From NCBI RefSeq assembly GCF_010894455.1, contig NZ_JAAIXY010000037.1, positions 1 to 57,148 of the forward strand: a DNA stretch of 57,148 nt, given 5' to 3'. The notes under the pieces are model-generated. The model did not search any database. It saw nothing but the letters and a program-made list of their open reading frames with translations, and was not told the DNA's origin. The position numbers and the translations under genes are program-made. This DNA is from Myxococcus eversor (lineage in GTDB: Bacteria > Myxococcota > Myxococcia > Myxococcales > Myxococcaceae). Of this stretch, positions 1 to 8,327 are shown piece after piece; positions within the stretch are counted from its first letter, which is position 1; each line of letters opens with the position of its first letter.

Positions 1-96
1 CTGTTCGACTACATCGAGGTCTTCTACAACCAGCAACGCATGCACTCGGCAATCGGCTACGCTGCGCCGGCTGAGTTCGAAAGAGCAGCGGCGTAG
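1..96 (+). CDS. IS3-family transposase (OrfB), C-terminal fragment
   Basis: Frame 1 is open from the window edge to the TAG at 94-96 and encodes 31 residues. They include Tyr-Asn-Gln-Gln-Arg-Met-His-Ser-Ala-Ile-Gly-Tyr followed by Ala-Pro-Ala-Glu-Phe. This is the conserved C-terminal end of the integrase core (rve_3) of IS3-family OrfB transposases, which carry out DDE strand transfer. Only the last part is visible because the gene begins outside the window, so intactness cannot be judged. A likely right inverted-repeat end follows immediately. Confidence 0.85.
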   Translation: MFDYIEVFYNQQRMHSAIGYAAPAEFERAAA

Positions 97-130
97 TCAA
101 CCTGTCCACCGAACCGGATCACGCCCAGTC
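1..130 (+). mobile_element. Right end of an IS3-family insertion sequence
   Basis: The transposase stop codon at 94-96 is followed within a few bases by an AACCTGTCCACCGAACC-type stretch (about 100-116). IS3 elements usually end within a few tens of bases of the orfB stop, so this is the probable right terminal repeat. The left end and target-site duplication lie outside the window, so the exact boundary (about 116-130) is inferred. Confidence 0.5.
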
Positions 131-215
131 CGCCCCGCAGGGCTACGAGGTTGATGCGGCGAGGGTCCGTTACAACCATGGAAGCTCTCGGTGGCGGGCC
201 ATGGGGGAAACGGTC

Positions 216-1760
216 ATGAAGAAGCACCGGTTGGGGCAAACGCTCACGCGTCTGGCTTTCATCGCGTGGATGGGGAGTGGCGCGTCAGGCTGTGGCGCGA
301 GCCCGGAGGACGCACTTGGCGAAGGCTCTTCGTCAGATGAGGTGGGGACTCAGACCGCGAGGCAGGGACCCGCCTTCACAGAGGACATCTTCTACGACCG
401 CTGTCCCAAGGCGGAGCAGGCCAATGGCCCCACACTCTACGTGTCGAAGAATGGCCCACGGGATTCCAGAAAGCCATTGGGGTCCAACCAGAACCCCTAC
501 TCCACCATCATGGCGGCGGTGAAGGTCGCGAGGCCGGGGAACATCATCCAGGTGCGAGCAGGCGACTACAACGAGCAGGTCTCCATTACCGCCCCGAAGG
601 GGGCACGACCCGGCACCGTCGATGCGCCCATCGTCCTGAGAGGTGAGCAGGCCGGGCGTCCCCGCATCCTCCCCTCGGCCACCAACGTCGGCAGCCTGGT
701 CGCGGTGAGCCAGCCGTACTGGGTGGTGCAGGGCTTCGAGGTGGACGTCCAGGGCAGGCCGTCGTTCGCCGCCCTCTTCGAGACGAGCACCACGTGCTCC
801 CAGCTCACCGACTCGGTGCTGCACGGAGGCCGGGCTGGCGGTGGCGTCGTCGCCAGCTACGCGGACTTCGTCCTCATCGACAACAACGAGATCTACGACT
901 TCTCCAGGGCGAATACGGACTCACACGGCGTGGCGGTGCGAGGCGTGTCCCGCAACATCTTCATCGTGGAGAACGACATCCACGATGTCTCGGGCGACGG
1001 GGTGCAGTGCCAGCCGAACGGCGGCCGACCCGCCATCGTCCTCATCGAGAAGAACAAGCTGCATGCGGCCGGGGAGAACGGGGTCGACATCAAGGCCTGC
1101 GATGACATCCTCATCCACCAGAACACCATCTCCGACTTCCCGAACATCGCGAGCTATCCCTGGCAGGCCAACACCTCCGCGGCGGAAGGCGTGCTCATTC
1201 ACGAGGACGCGACGAACGTCCAGATTCTGGGCAACGAAATCCACCGGGCGGGCCGAGGCGTCTCCGTCGGCGGGAACAACCCCGTCGACCGGCCCGCCAA
1301 CGTGCAGATCGACAACAACTACATCCACGACATCTATGACTATGCCAACCGCAACAACGGTCAGGGCATCCGCATCGTGAAGGCGCAAGGCGTGCACATC
1401 GTCGGCAACTACATCGAGCGGACCGCCGACGCGGGGATGCGGCTCGCCGCGGACGAGCCCAACACGGTGTTGGGCCTCATCGTCTACGACAACGTCCTGC
1501 GCGACATGAGGTTGTTCGTACGCCTGGGGCAGCCGTCCTCCCGGCCGGGCATGGGGATGGACCGCAACCGCTACGTAGGCACCGGGGGTGTCTTCACCAT
1601 CACCAACCTGCTCTGGGAGGGAGACCACGCCCGGTGGCTCAACGCCCTGGCCTCATCCTATCTGGACCAGTACTCGGTGAGAGTCCTCTTGCCCACTCGG
1701 GCCCTCTCCGAGACCGGGCTCCTGGAAGCGCCCTCCCCCTCGTCGACGCACGTCCCCTGA
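216..1760 (+). CDS. Secreted right-handed parallel beta-helix lipoprotein
   Basis: A 514-residue protein. The N-terminus (MKKHRLGQ, then a hydrophobic stretch ending Ser-Gly-Ala-Ser-Gly-Cys) looks like a lipoprotein signal peptide. From about residue 60 a Leu-Tyr-Val-Ser-x-x-Gly start and a Gly-Asp-Tyr-x-Glu-Gln motif resemble DUF1565/pectate-lyase-like entries. From about 180 to 450 there are many short repeats of the type IDNNEIYD, VENDIHD, EKNKLH, HQNTISD, LGNEIH and DNNYIHD, which are the rungs of a NosD/beta_helix (PF13229-like) solenoid. Such proteins bind or cleave polysaccharides; no catalytic set can be assigned. The ATG at 216 is chosen over 201 because a GGGGGAAA ribosome site precedes it. 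A strong hairpin lies just after the stop. Confidence 0.8.
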   Translation: MKKHRLGQTLTRLAFIAWMGSGASGCGASPEDALGEGSSSDEVGTQTARQGPAFTEDIFYDRCPKAEQANGPTLYVSKNGPRDSRKPLGSNQNPYSTIMAAVKVARPGNIIQVRAGDYNEQVSITAPKGARPGTVDAPIVLRGEQAGRPRILPSATNVGSLVAVSQPYWVVQGFEVDVQGRPSFAALFETSTTCSQLTDSVLHGGRAGGGVVASYADFVLIDNNEIYDFSRANTDSHGVAVRGVSRNIFIVENDIHDVSGDGVQCQPNGGRPAIVLIEKNKLHAAGENGVDIKACDDILIHQNTISDFPNIASYPWQANTSAAEGVLIHEDATNVQILGNEIHRAGRGVSVGGNNPVDRPANVQIDNNYIHDIYDYANRNNGQGIRIVKAQGVHIVGNYIERTADAGMRLAADEPNTVLGLIVYDNVLRDMRLFVRLGQPSSRPGMGMDRNRYVGTGGVFTITNLLWEGDHARWLNALASSYLDQYSVRVLLPTRALSETGLLEAPSPSSTHVP

Positions 1761-1766
1761 GCAGGT

Positions 1767-1809
1767 CGCCACCCGTCGGAAGGAGCCACGGAGCTTCCGA
1801 CGGGCGGTG
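1767..1809 (+). terminator. Hairpin after the beta-helix gene
   Basis: CCCGTCGGAAG (1772-1782) and CTTCCGACGGG (1794-1804) form a perfect 11-bp stem with an 11-nt loop. Further pairs outside one mismatch extend it to about 1767-1809. It begins seven bases after the stop codon. There is no clear U-tract, so it may be a terminator or an mRNA 3' stabiliser. Confidence 0.55.
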
Positions 1810-2010
1810 CGTCCGCATCGGGCGCGGTGCGGCATGAGGGGAATCCCTGCTCACGCCCCAAGCACCATGGGCAGACGCCCACCGGACAATTCATTGACTT
1901 CGGCAACCACTTACACGCCGTCATATTGCCTTTCCGGTCCCTCCGTGGCTTACTGTCTTTGCGTCTGATGGGCCAATCAGAACCCAGACGCCAAGGAAAC
2001 GGAGACACCT

Positions 2011-2349
2011 ATGTTCATGACGGGACTGCGTCGTTGTGCGCTGTTGGCTGGAGTCGTGGCATTGACCGCGTGCGGAGGTCCGCTCCCGGAGGAGCAGGCG
2101 CCCACCGAGGCCACGCCGGGCGAGGAGGTCACCATGGAGGAGGTGACCGAGGGCGGTGAAGTCGAGGCTCAGCTCTGCTCACTGACCGTCAAGGAGGCAT
2201 GTCAGCCCAACCTGCGGACCTGCGGCATCCGCTGCTGCGATGGAACGCTCATCCAGGCCCCGAACACGGCCTGTGGCGCATGTGAGCCACTCGCGTATGA
2301 AGTCTGCGCCTGGCGCGGCGGTCCGTGGCACATCCGCTGGACGAACTGA
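2011..2349 (+). CDS. Small Cys-rich lipoprotein, unknown function
   Basis: 112 residues. The signal peptide ends in the lipobox Leu-Thr-Ala-Cys at about residues 18-21, so the protein should be lipidated. An acidic, low-complexity stretch rich in Glu and Thr follows (about 25-52). The C-terminal half has nine cysteines in a compact pattern (LCSLTVKEAC, RTCGIRCC, ACGACEPLAYEVCAW), suggesting a disulfide-stabilised extracellular module. AAGGAAACGGAG upstream supports the ATG at 2011. I do not recognise a family; small Cys-rich lipoproteins of this kind are common in myxobacteria. Confidence 0.75.
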   Translation: MFMTGLRRCALLAGVVALTACGGPLPEEQAPTEATPGEEVTMEEVTEGGEVEAQLCSLTVKEACQPNLRTCGIRCCDGTLIQAPNTACGACEPLAYEVCAWRGGPWHIRWTN

Positions 2350-2543
2350 CGCACTGGCGAATCGCACGAACCCGTCCATTCGTGCGGCGGACAGCACACC
2401 GCGAGTCAATTGACGGAGTCAACCACTCACATCCACGTCGCTCGTCGTGCGCCCATGGCGGACGCGAACCGCCGTCCCTTACCCTGAGCAGGACGACTTC
2501 GGCCTGACTGAAGCTGGATGACTTTGACCCCAGGGCGAGAGGG

Positions 2544-2573
2544 CCCCGCCGCTGCTTTGCCTTGGCGGCGGGG
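2544..2573 (+). terminator. Perfect GC hairpin between lipoprotein and PfpI genes
   Basis: CCCCGCCGC (2544-2552) pairs perfectly with GCGGCGGGG (2565-2573) across a 12-nt loop. A pyrimidine-rich stretch (ACTTCTCTC) follows on the plus strand. It sits in the 293-base gap between the lipoprotein stop (2349) and the next start (2643), which otherwise shows no gene. It is a probable terminator, although a real U-run is missing. Confidence 0.45.
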
Positions 2574-2642
2574 ACTTCTCTCGGCTGGAGAGTCGCGGCC
2601 ACTTTCCCTATCCTTGGGGCTCATTCAGCGAGGAGCACGCTG

Positions 2643-3221
2643 TTGGCCCGTATCGCATTCGTCGTGGTGGAGCCGTTCGCCGACTGGGAACCCGCGCTGC
2701 TGGCGGCGGTGGCTCGCGAGGACTTTGGCGACCAGGTGTCGTGGTGGTCTCCGGGGGGACGGCCGGTTCCTTCGATTGGCGGAATGACCATCCAGGTCCA
2801 CGGCGCGCTCGAGGACTTCTCCACCGACCAGGCCGAGGCGCTCGTCCTGATTGGGTCCCCGCTCTGGATGACGGCCGCGAGCCCCGACCTCACGCCCTTG
2901 CTGCGGCGCGCGGCGGACGCGGGCCTCGTCGTCGCTGGCATCTGCGGCGCGACGCTCGCGCTGGCCCGGGCCGGCCTGCTCGATGATTGCGCTCACACCA
3001 GCAACGCCCTCGACTTCCTCCAGCAACATGTCCCCGCCTACCGCGGCGCCGCGCACTATCGACCGGGGGCGCGCGCGGTGCGTGGCGGACGGATTGTCAC
3101 CGCGTCCGGCTCGGCGCCCACGAGCTTCGCCTCGGAAGTGCTCGGCGCCCTGCATCCCGAGGCCACGAAGTCCCTGTCCGAGTTCGTCACGGAGTTCGGG
3201 CGCGAGCACCAGCCCGCCTGA
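2643..3221 (+). CDS. DJ-1/PfpI family protein (type 1 glutamine amidotransferase-like)
   Basis: 192 residues covering one whole DJ-1/PfpI domain. The nucleophile elbow Ala-Gly-Ile-Cys-Gly-Ala-Thr places the reactive Cys at about residue 101. It is followed by the family-typical Ala-Arg-Ala-Gly-Leu-Leu-Asp and a downstream His-Thr-Ser-Asn. Members act as cysteine-dependent hydrolases, amidases or glyoxalases, and the substrate cannot be told from sequence. The open frame extends upstream to 2562, but that part does not resemble the family. The TTG at 2643, with GAGGAG about eight bases before it, puts the first beta strand (ARIAFVVVE) at the N-terminus as expected. Confidence 0.8.
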   Translation: MARIAFVVVEPFADWEPALLAAVAREDFGDQVSWWSPGGRPVPSIGGMTIQVHGALEDFSTDQAEALVLIGSPLWMTAASPDLTPLLRRAADAGLVVAGICGATLALARAGLLDDCAHTSNALDFLQQHVPAYRGAAHYRPGARAVRGGRIVTASGSAPTSFASEVLGALHPEATKSLSEFVTEFGREHQPA

Positions 3222-3314
3222 GCCCTCGCGCGGACAGCGTCCCCAGGCGGCTTCCGAGCCCGTGTGCTTCAATGGAGGGAACGCGGGCCCTCTCGCTGCA
3301 TCACGAGGCAGACC

Positions 3315-3590
3315 ATGACCCTCATCGAGCCCGTCCTCCTCGCGGCCGCCACCCTCAGCGGCATCGCTGGCGCCGTGTGGGGCATCACCTCGGCCCCCAT
3401 CTGGGGACTCGACGGCTTCGTCGGCGGCGCCGTGCGTGGGCTCGGTGGCTTCGTCGGTGGCTTCATCGGCGGGGGCGCCTCGTTCGCCGCGGTGTTCTTC
3501 GCCCTGGGGTGCGTGCTCCTCCTTCTGGACAAGGCACGCAAGAAGCGCCAGCGCCACACCGGGGGACCTGACCAGCCGCCCTCGCCCTGA
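3315..3590 (+). CDS. Small membrane protein with Gly-rich transmembrane segments
   Basis: 91 residues. An N-terminal hydrophobic helix (about 5-25, EPVLLAAATLSGIAGAVWGI) is followed by a Gly-rich segment with repeated Gly-Gly-x-x-x-Gly steps (about 33-58). A second strong hydrophobic helix (about 58-75, AAVFFALGCVLLLL) leads to a basic cytoplasmic tail (KARKKRQRH). This predicts two or three membrane passes and a positive-inside C-terminus. The ATG at 3315 is chosen because the open frame upstream (from 3264) encodes an unlikely Arg-rich stretch. The function is unknown and I recognise no family. Confidence 0.55.
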   Translation: MTLIEPVLLAAATLSGIAGAVWGITSAPIWGLDGFVGGAVRGLGGFVGGFIGGGASFAAVFFALGCVLLLLDKARKKRQRHTGGPDQPPSP

Positions 3591-3733
3591 AGTCGGACCT
3601 CGGAGTGGACGTCGCCCACCTCGACTCCTGCTTTTCCGGGCAACGCCCGGGGGCCTACAGCGCCCCAACGAACGAAACGCGCCAGCGGCCCTTGGCCCTG
3701 CATTCCGGGCGACCTACTCTCGGAAGCAGTCCC

Positions 3734-4567
3734 ATGGCTTCCAACCCCTACCGCGTCAATCCGGACGACCCGCGCGCTCCTCCCCAGGAGTTGTGGGAGC
3801 AGCTGACACCCGAGGAGCAGGCCCAGGTCATCGACAGCCTTCCCTCCGAGTTTCCCGTGTCACAGACGCACCCTCCCGAGGGGGACCCTCACTACGAGGC
3901 CAAGTCGCGGACGAGGGAGGTGCTCGGGAGCTTCTTCTCTCGCATTGGCCGCAAGGTGTACCTGGCTTGCGAACTGCCCGTGTACTACCCGGGCGAGTCG
4001 ATGTTCGCTCCGGACGTCATCGCCGTGTTGGACGTGGAGTCCCGTTCCCGCATGCGCTGGATGGTGAGCGCTGAAGGAAAGGGCCCGGACCTGGCCCTGG
4101 AAGTCATCGTCGCGGGGGAGCGACGCAAGGACCTGGAGCGCAACGTGGAGCGCTTCGCCCGCCTCGGAATCCGCGAGTACTTCGTCTTTGACCGAGGCCG
4201 GCTGCGGCTCAGCGGCTGGAGGCTCGAGGAGGGACGCCGTGCCTACCGCCCCATCCTTCCCCAACATGGGTTCTACCGCTCGGACGTGCTCGGCCTGGAG
4301 CTCCAGGTGGACGACGAGCGGCTTCGCTTCTACGTCGGCGGCGCGGCGCTTCCCGAAGCCCAGGAGATGATTTCGCGACTCGAGCACATGATGGAGCGCG
4401 TCGAGGCGAGCCACACGGACCTGGAGCACCAGCTCACCGAGGAGATGCGCTTGCGCGCGGAGGAGTCTCGCCTGCGCGCGGAGGAGACCCAGCGCCGCGA
4501 GGACGCCGAGCGTCGCCTGGCCGAGGCCCTCGCCGAGCTGGAGCGGCTGCGCGGCGAGCGAGGCTGA
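3734..4567 (+). CDS. Uma2-family (DUF820) endonuclease-fold protein with C-terminal coiled coil
   Basis: 277 residues. Positions about 30-190 match the Uma2/DUF820 family, a PD-(D/E)XK nuclease fold. The core is Ala-Pro-Asp-Val-Ile-Ala-Val (Asp near 93) and Leu-Ala-Leu-Glu-Val-Ile (Glu near 123), followed by a basic Arg-Arg-Lys-Asp-Leu segment and the typical GIREYFVFD. The last 50 or so residues are a charged heptad helix (repeated LRAEE, RREDAERRLAEALAELERL), so the protein probably oligomerises. The biological role of this widespread family is unsettled. GGAAG upstream supports the ATG at 3734. The gene is convergent with the ABC transporter, with only ten bases between their stops. Confidence 0.8.
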   Translation: MASNPYRVNPDDPRAPPQELWEQLTPEEQAQVIDSLPSEFPVSQTHPPEGDPHYEAKSRTREVLGSFFSRIGRKVYLACELPVYYPGESMFAPDVIAVLDVESRSRMRWMVSAEGKGPDLALEVIVAGERRKDLERNVERFARLGIREYFVFDRGRLRLSGWRLEEGRRAYRPILPQHGFYRSDVLGLELQVDDERLRFYVGGAALPEAQEMISRLEHMMERVEASHTDLEHQLTEEMRLRAEESRLRAEETQRREDAERRLAEALAELERLRGERG

Positions 4568-4577
4568 GCGCCCTGCC

Positions 4578-6440
4578 TCAGGTCTGGTAGCCGCGCGCCT
4601 GCAGGCGGAACAGGTGCGCGTAGCGCCCGTCCTTCGCCATCAACGCGTCGTGGCTGCCCAGTTCGTCCACGCCGCCGTTGTGCAGCACCGCAATCTGGTC
4701 CGCCATCCGCACCGTGGAGAAGCGGTGCGAAATCACAATCGCCATCCGGTCCGCCGCCAACGCCTGGAAGCGCTCGAACAACGCGTGCTCCGCCTCCGCG
4801 TCGATGCTCGCCGTGGGCTCGTCCAGAATCAGCACCTCCGCGTCGTCGCGCATGAACGCTCGCGCCACCGCCAGCTTCTGCCACTGCCCCGCCGACAGCT
4901 CCTGCCCCTTCTCGAACCACCCGCCCAGCATCGTGTCGTACTGGCTGGGCAGCGTCTCAATCACCCCGCTCGCTCCACCCTGCTCCGCCGCCTTCACGAT
5001 GCGGCCCCGGTCCTCCAGCGCCGGCACATGCCCCAACCCGATGTTCTCCGCCACGTTGAACTGGTAGCGCACGAAGTCCTGGAACACCGCTCCGAAGCGG
5101 CTGCGCAAATCCCCCACGTCCATGTCCCGGATGTCCACGCCCCCGTAGAGGATGGCCCCCTCCGTCGGCTCGTACAGCCGCAACAGCAGCTTCAACAACG
5201 TGCTCTTCCCCGCCCCGTTCTCCCCCACCAGCGCCAGCTTCTGTCCCGGCCGCAGCGTCAACGACACGTGCCTGAGCGCCCACGCCTCCTTCCCCGGATA
5301 GCGGAAGGACACGTCGCGCAGCTCGATGTGATTGGTCGGCCCGCGCGGCGGTGACTTCGCCGGCAACACCCGGGACGTCTCGGCGCCCGTCGGAATCTCC
5401 AGGTACGTGAAGAGATTGCTCATGAAGAGCGCGTCCTCGAACATGGAGCCCACGCTCGTCAGGATGCCCTGGAACGCCGCCTGCCCCTGCCGGAACACGC
5501 CCAGGTACAACACCATGTCGCCCACGCTGATGGCCCCGTCCGCCGCCTTCCCCGCGACAAACAGATAGCAGCCATAGAAGGCAGCCAGCGACAGCAGGCC
5601 CAACCCCAACCCCCACGCCATCCGCTTGAAGGCCAGCGCCCGGTCCTCCGCGAAGAACTTCCGGAACAACTCCCGGTAGCGCCCCAGCACCAGCTCCCCC
5701 AACCCGAAGAGCTTCACCTCCTTCACGTGGCTGTCGCGCGTGAGAATCCACTCCAGGTAGTTCAGCTTGCGCCCCTCCGGCGCACGCCACGAGTAGAGCC
5801 GGAAGCCCGCCATCGCCAGCCGCGCCTCCGCGATGAACGCCGGAATCGACGCCGCCACCAGCACCACGACGCTCCACGGCGACAGCGCAATCAACAGCGC
5901 CGCGAAGGTCGACAACGTAATCGCGTTGCGGACGATGGAGAACGCCTGCATCACCAGCGACAGCGGCCGGCTGCTCGCCTCGCGCCGCGCGTTCTGCATC
6001 TTGTCGTAGGTGTCCGAGTCCTCGAAGTGCCGGAGCTCCAGCGCCAACGCCTTCTGGAGAATCTGCTCGTTGAGCAGGTTGCCCAGGTTGGCGCGCAACA
6101 ACTCCCGCGTCAGCGTCAGCCCCCGCTCCACCACCCCCGCGCCGAGCATCAACCCGAACTCCAACCCCACCAGGCCGTAGACGCGCGAGTGCGCCTCCGC
6201 CGAGCCCTGCGCGGACGCCACCACCGCGTCCACAATCAGCTTGCCCACCCAGGCGATGGCCGCCGGCAGCACCGCCGCCACCAGCGTCAGCGCGCCCAGC
6301 AACACCGCGCCCTGGGGGCTCGCGCGCCAGAAGAGGTGGAACGTGCCAGGGAGCTGCCGGAACAGGCTTCCGGCCCCCTTCAGGCGTTCCTTGAGGGAGG
6401 GCTTCGCGGGGGGCGTGGAATCAAGAGGACGAGAAGACAC
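4578..6440 (-). CDS. ABC exporter half-transporter (fused permease and ATPase)
   Basis: About 620 residues. The N-terminal half (about 30-330) has hydrophobic helices of a type-IV (ABC exporter) membrane domain, including TLVAAVLPAAIAWVGKLI and SVVVLVAASIPAFIAEA. The C-terminal half is the ATPase: Walker A Gly-Glu-Asn-Gly-Ala-Gly-Lys-Ser-Thr near residue 405, Q-loop AVFQDFVRYQ, signature Leu-Ser-Ala-Gly-Gln, Walker B VLILDEPTAS, and H-loop ISHRF. All catalytic residues are present. It should work as a homodimer or with an unlinked partner; the substrate is unknown. The frame is open far into the upstream gene, and the GTG at 6440 is the first start that avoids overlapping the universal stress gene. 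It is 43 bases downstream of that gene and probably cotranscribed with it. Confidence 0.85.
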   Translation of the reverse strand: MSSRPLDSTPPAKPSLKERLKGAGSLFRQLPGTFHLFWRASPQGAVLLGALTLVAAVLPAAIAWVGKLIVDAVVASAQGSAEAHSRVYGLVGLEFGLMLGAGVVERGLTLTRELLRANLGNLLNEQILQKALALELRHFEDSDTYDKMQNARREASSRPLSLVMQAFSIVRNAITLSTFAALLIALSPWSVVVLVAASIPAFIAEARLAMAGFRLYSWRAPEGRKLNYLEWILTRDSHVKEVKLFGLGELVLGRYRELFRKFFAEDRALAFKRMAWGLGLGLLSLAAFYGCYLFVAGKAADGAISVGDMVLYLGVFRQGQAAFQGILTSVGSMFEDALFMSNLFTYLEIPTGAETSRVLPAKSPPRGPTNHIELRDVSFRYPGKEAWALRHVSLTLRPGQKLALVGENGAGKSTLLKLLLRLYEPTEGAILYGGVDIRDMDVGDLRSRFGAVFQDFVRYQFNVAENIGLGHVPALEDRGRIVKAAEQGGASGVIETLPSQYDTMLGGWFEKGQELSAGQWQKLAVARAFMRDDAEVLILDEPTASIDAEAEHALFERFQALAADRMAIVISHRFSTVRMADQIAVLHNGGVDELGSHDALMAKDGRYAHLFRLQARGYQT

Positions 6441-6483
6441 AGGGCGCGTACATAACGCGCCCGGCGTCCGCGCGCTCGGCCCC

Positions 6484-7425
6484 TCACGACATCGCGCGTC
6501 CTTCGTGACGGGACACCAGCACGTCGCACGAGGACCTCGCCAGCACCCGCTCCGCCAGCGAGACGCCGCACCCCTCGGACGGGCCCGAGCCCGCCAGCGC
6601 CAGCAGGTCCGTGCCCAGCTCCGCCGCGTGCGCGAGGATGCTCTCCCCCGGCTCTCCTCCACGCAGCCGGGCTTCCAGCTCGCGCCCCGTCTCCCGGTAG
6701 GGAGCCAGGAAGCGGGCGAGCGCCACCCTCGCGGCGTCCTCCCGCTCCCGCTGCAATATCAAGAAGCGCTCCGGTGACACCCCGCGCGCTCGCAGCGCCG
6801 CTTCTTCCGCTCGGGTGTCCACCACGTGCAGCACCTCCACGGGCGTCAGGGGGCACAGCCGCAACGTCAGCTCCAGCGCCCGCCGGGACTCGCGCGAGAA
6901 GTCCACCGCCACCAGCGGGTTCGCATAAGGCCGCGCCGGATGCGGCAGCACCGTCAGCACCGACGTGTCCAGCCGCCGCACCATGCGCCTCACCGTCGAG
7001 CGCTCTCCCAGCTCCTTCCCGGGCGTCGTCACGTGCGTGCCGCCCAGGACCACCAGCTCCGCGCCCTGCTCGCGCGCCACCGCCACCGCCGCGTCCACCG
7101 CGTCTCCCCGCCGCAGCTCCTCGTGCACCGTCACGTCCGGCCGCTGCCGCAGCCGACGACACACCGCGCTCACCGCCTTGCGCAGACAGCGCTCTCCCGC
7201 GACGACGCCTCCCGCGGGGGTGCCCTCCAACAGAGGCCCCGCGTGCAACAACGTGAAGGAAGCGCCCTGCCCCAGCGGCAGCCGCAGCGCACGGGCCAGC
7301 GCCAGCTCGGAGCGCAGTGAAAAGTCCGTCGCCACCACCAGGCGTGTCATGCCCCTCGGTCCCCGGAAGGGCCCCTGTGACGACGCCAAGGGAATGGCCA
7401 TTCGGGTCAGCTCGTGCTGCCTCAT
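6484..7425 (-). CDS. Tandem universal stress protein (two Usp domains)
   Basis: 313 residues with two UspA-type domains, about 26-165 and 170-305. Domain 1 opens with RLVVATDFS and domain 2 with NPLVAVDFSRES, the usual first beta strand and Asp. Domain 1 has Val-Val-Leu-Gly-Gly-Thr and a late Ser-Val-Leu-Thr-Val strand. Domain 2 has LALAGSGPSEG and CDVLVSRH. ATP or AMP binding is typical of the family. Usp proteins modulate stress survival. The ATG at 7425 is preferred over the internal Met at 7350 because AAAGGAGGG lies eight bases upstream, the best ribosome site in this region. It is likely cotranscribed with the ABC exporter gene downstream. Confidence 0.85.
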   Translation of the reverse strand: MRQHELTRMAIPLASSQGPFRGPRGMTRLVVATDFSLRSELALARALRLPLGQGASFTLLHAGPLLEGTPAGGVVAGERCLRKAVSAVCRRLRQRPDVTVHEELRRGDAVDAAVAVAREQGAELVVLGGTHVTTPGKELGERSTVRRMVRRLDTSVLTVLPHPARPYANPLVAVDFSRESRRALELTLRLCPLTPVEVLHVVDTRAEEAALRARGVSPERFLILQREREDAARVALARFLAPYRETGRELEARLRGGEPGESILAHAAELGTDLLALAGSGPSEGCGVSLAERVLARSSCDVLVSRHEGRAMS

Positions 7426-8090
7426 CGCGAGACCCTCCTTTCGTCTGTCCTCACTTCTTTAGTGTCGGCGCCGTGGGGCGGTGACACGCCATCCCATGCA
7501 CCCGACACGACCTGGGCGAGCCGTTGCTCGTTCGGTCCGCCGCTGCCGCGTCGCGGCGACATCCCAGCCCTCGAAGCGAAGATTCAGGCCGACGCGCTCA
7601 AATGCCACCCGGTCCCCGGGGACGCCGCGTGCCCGAGCGGACGACGGAGCCCTCCTGTCCTCGCGCGTCCGTCACGCCCTCCGAGCCGGACGTCGTGCGC
7701 CCGGCGCATGCCCCGGCGTCCCGTGCGCTGACAGTCGCGACGGCCCGACTCAGACCTGGGTGAGGGTGGAGCACGACACCGCGTTCAGTGAGGACGTGAC
7801 GTCGCGAGGGGTGGCGAGGGTGCGAGCCCCCGCTGCGCGCGGGAAGGAGAGGTGCGTCGCACGGTGGACGGCCTCCCTGAAAAAACTCCAGGGGGCGGGT
7901 GTCCGTATCTCACGTGAGGCGCGAGGGGCCCGCGGCTCGATCTGAGGATTGGCCCGCTTGGCACGTCCGCAGAGCAACAGAGCGACGCCTGCGGGCCGCG
8001 CGAAGAACGGCCAGGGCTTTGCAGAAGGGGTGCGGCGGCAGCGCGGTGGGGTGGCGGGACGGACGGGATGCAGCAGAAGGGGGAGGGCCA
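7426..8090. other. Intergenic stretch, no convincing gene
   Basis: 665 bases between the Usp gene (start 7425, minus) and the small gene at 8091 (plus). Open frames on both strands here are Arg/Pro/Ser-rich shadows without ribosome sites or recognisable domains. Visible elements are a perfect 10-bp palindrome CTCACGTGAG at 7909-7918 and a short CCCGC/GCGGG hairpin near 7832-7846. Promoters for both flanking genes presumably lie here, but I cannot place them with confidence. Confidence 0.5.
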
Positions 8091-8249
8091 ATGCGCGGGG
8101 TCATCACCGGCAGAGAGGTGGTCACCAATCTGGGTCTCATCTACCGAGAGTTCGGCGCGGGCTGTGTGCTGCGCTGCTTGTGGGTGATGCTCAGTGGGAA
8201 GACCACGACGTTTCTTGAAGTGGCGTGTCCGCCCGCGGTGAAGCGTTAG
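8091..8249 (+). CDS. Probable small protein, 52 residues
   Basis: An ATG preceded by a strong GGGGGAGGG ribosome site (spacing about 3-7) opens a 52-residue frame. Unlike the shadow frames around it, its composition looks protein-like: MRGVITGREV, then VTNLGLIYREFG, an amphipathic segment with two Cys (AGCVLRCLW), then LSGKTTTFLE. It has no signal peptide and only a weak hydrophobic stretch. I do not recognise a family. An imperfect hairpin follows the stop. The gene is convergent with csbD. The call rests on the ribosome site and residue composition, so it is moderate. Confidence 0.5.
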   Translation: MRGVITGREVVTNLGLIYREFGAGCVLRCLWVMLSGKTTTFLEVACPPAVKR

Positions 8250-8267
8250 GGCGACGACGACGGCGAC

Positions 8268-8297
8268 GGGCCGCGAGGGCGACATGCCCCGCGACCC
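8268..8297. terminator. Imperfect hairpin between convergent genes
   Basis: GGGCCGCGAGGG (8268-8279) can pair with CCCCGCGACCC (8287-8297), giving nine pairs and two mismatches around a short loop. It lies between the 52-residue gene (stop 8249, plus) and csbD (stop 8328, minus), so it could stop transcription from both sides. No U-tract is present. Confidence 0.35.
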
Positions 8298-8327
8298 GAC
8301 CGTCGGCTTCAACTTCGTGACAGCGGA

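Noticed and set aside
3640..3670. CCGGGC-AAC-GCCCGG hairpin upstream of the Uma2 gene
   Set aside because: The stem is only 6 bp and the T-run is on the wrong side for a plus-strand terminator.
7481..7945. Arg/Pro-rich open frames in the 7.4-8.1 kb gap
   Set aside because: No ribosome sites, no domain, and overlapping frames on both strands of similar quality, typical of random GC-rich DNA.
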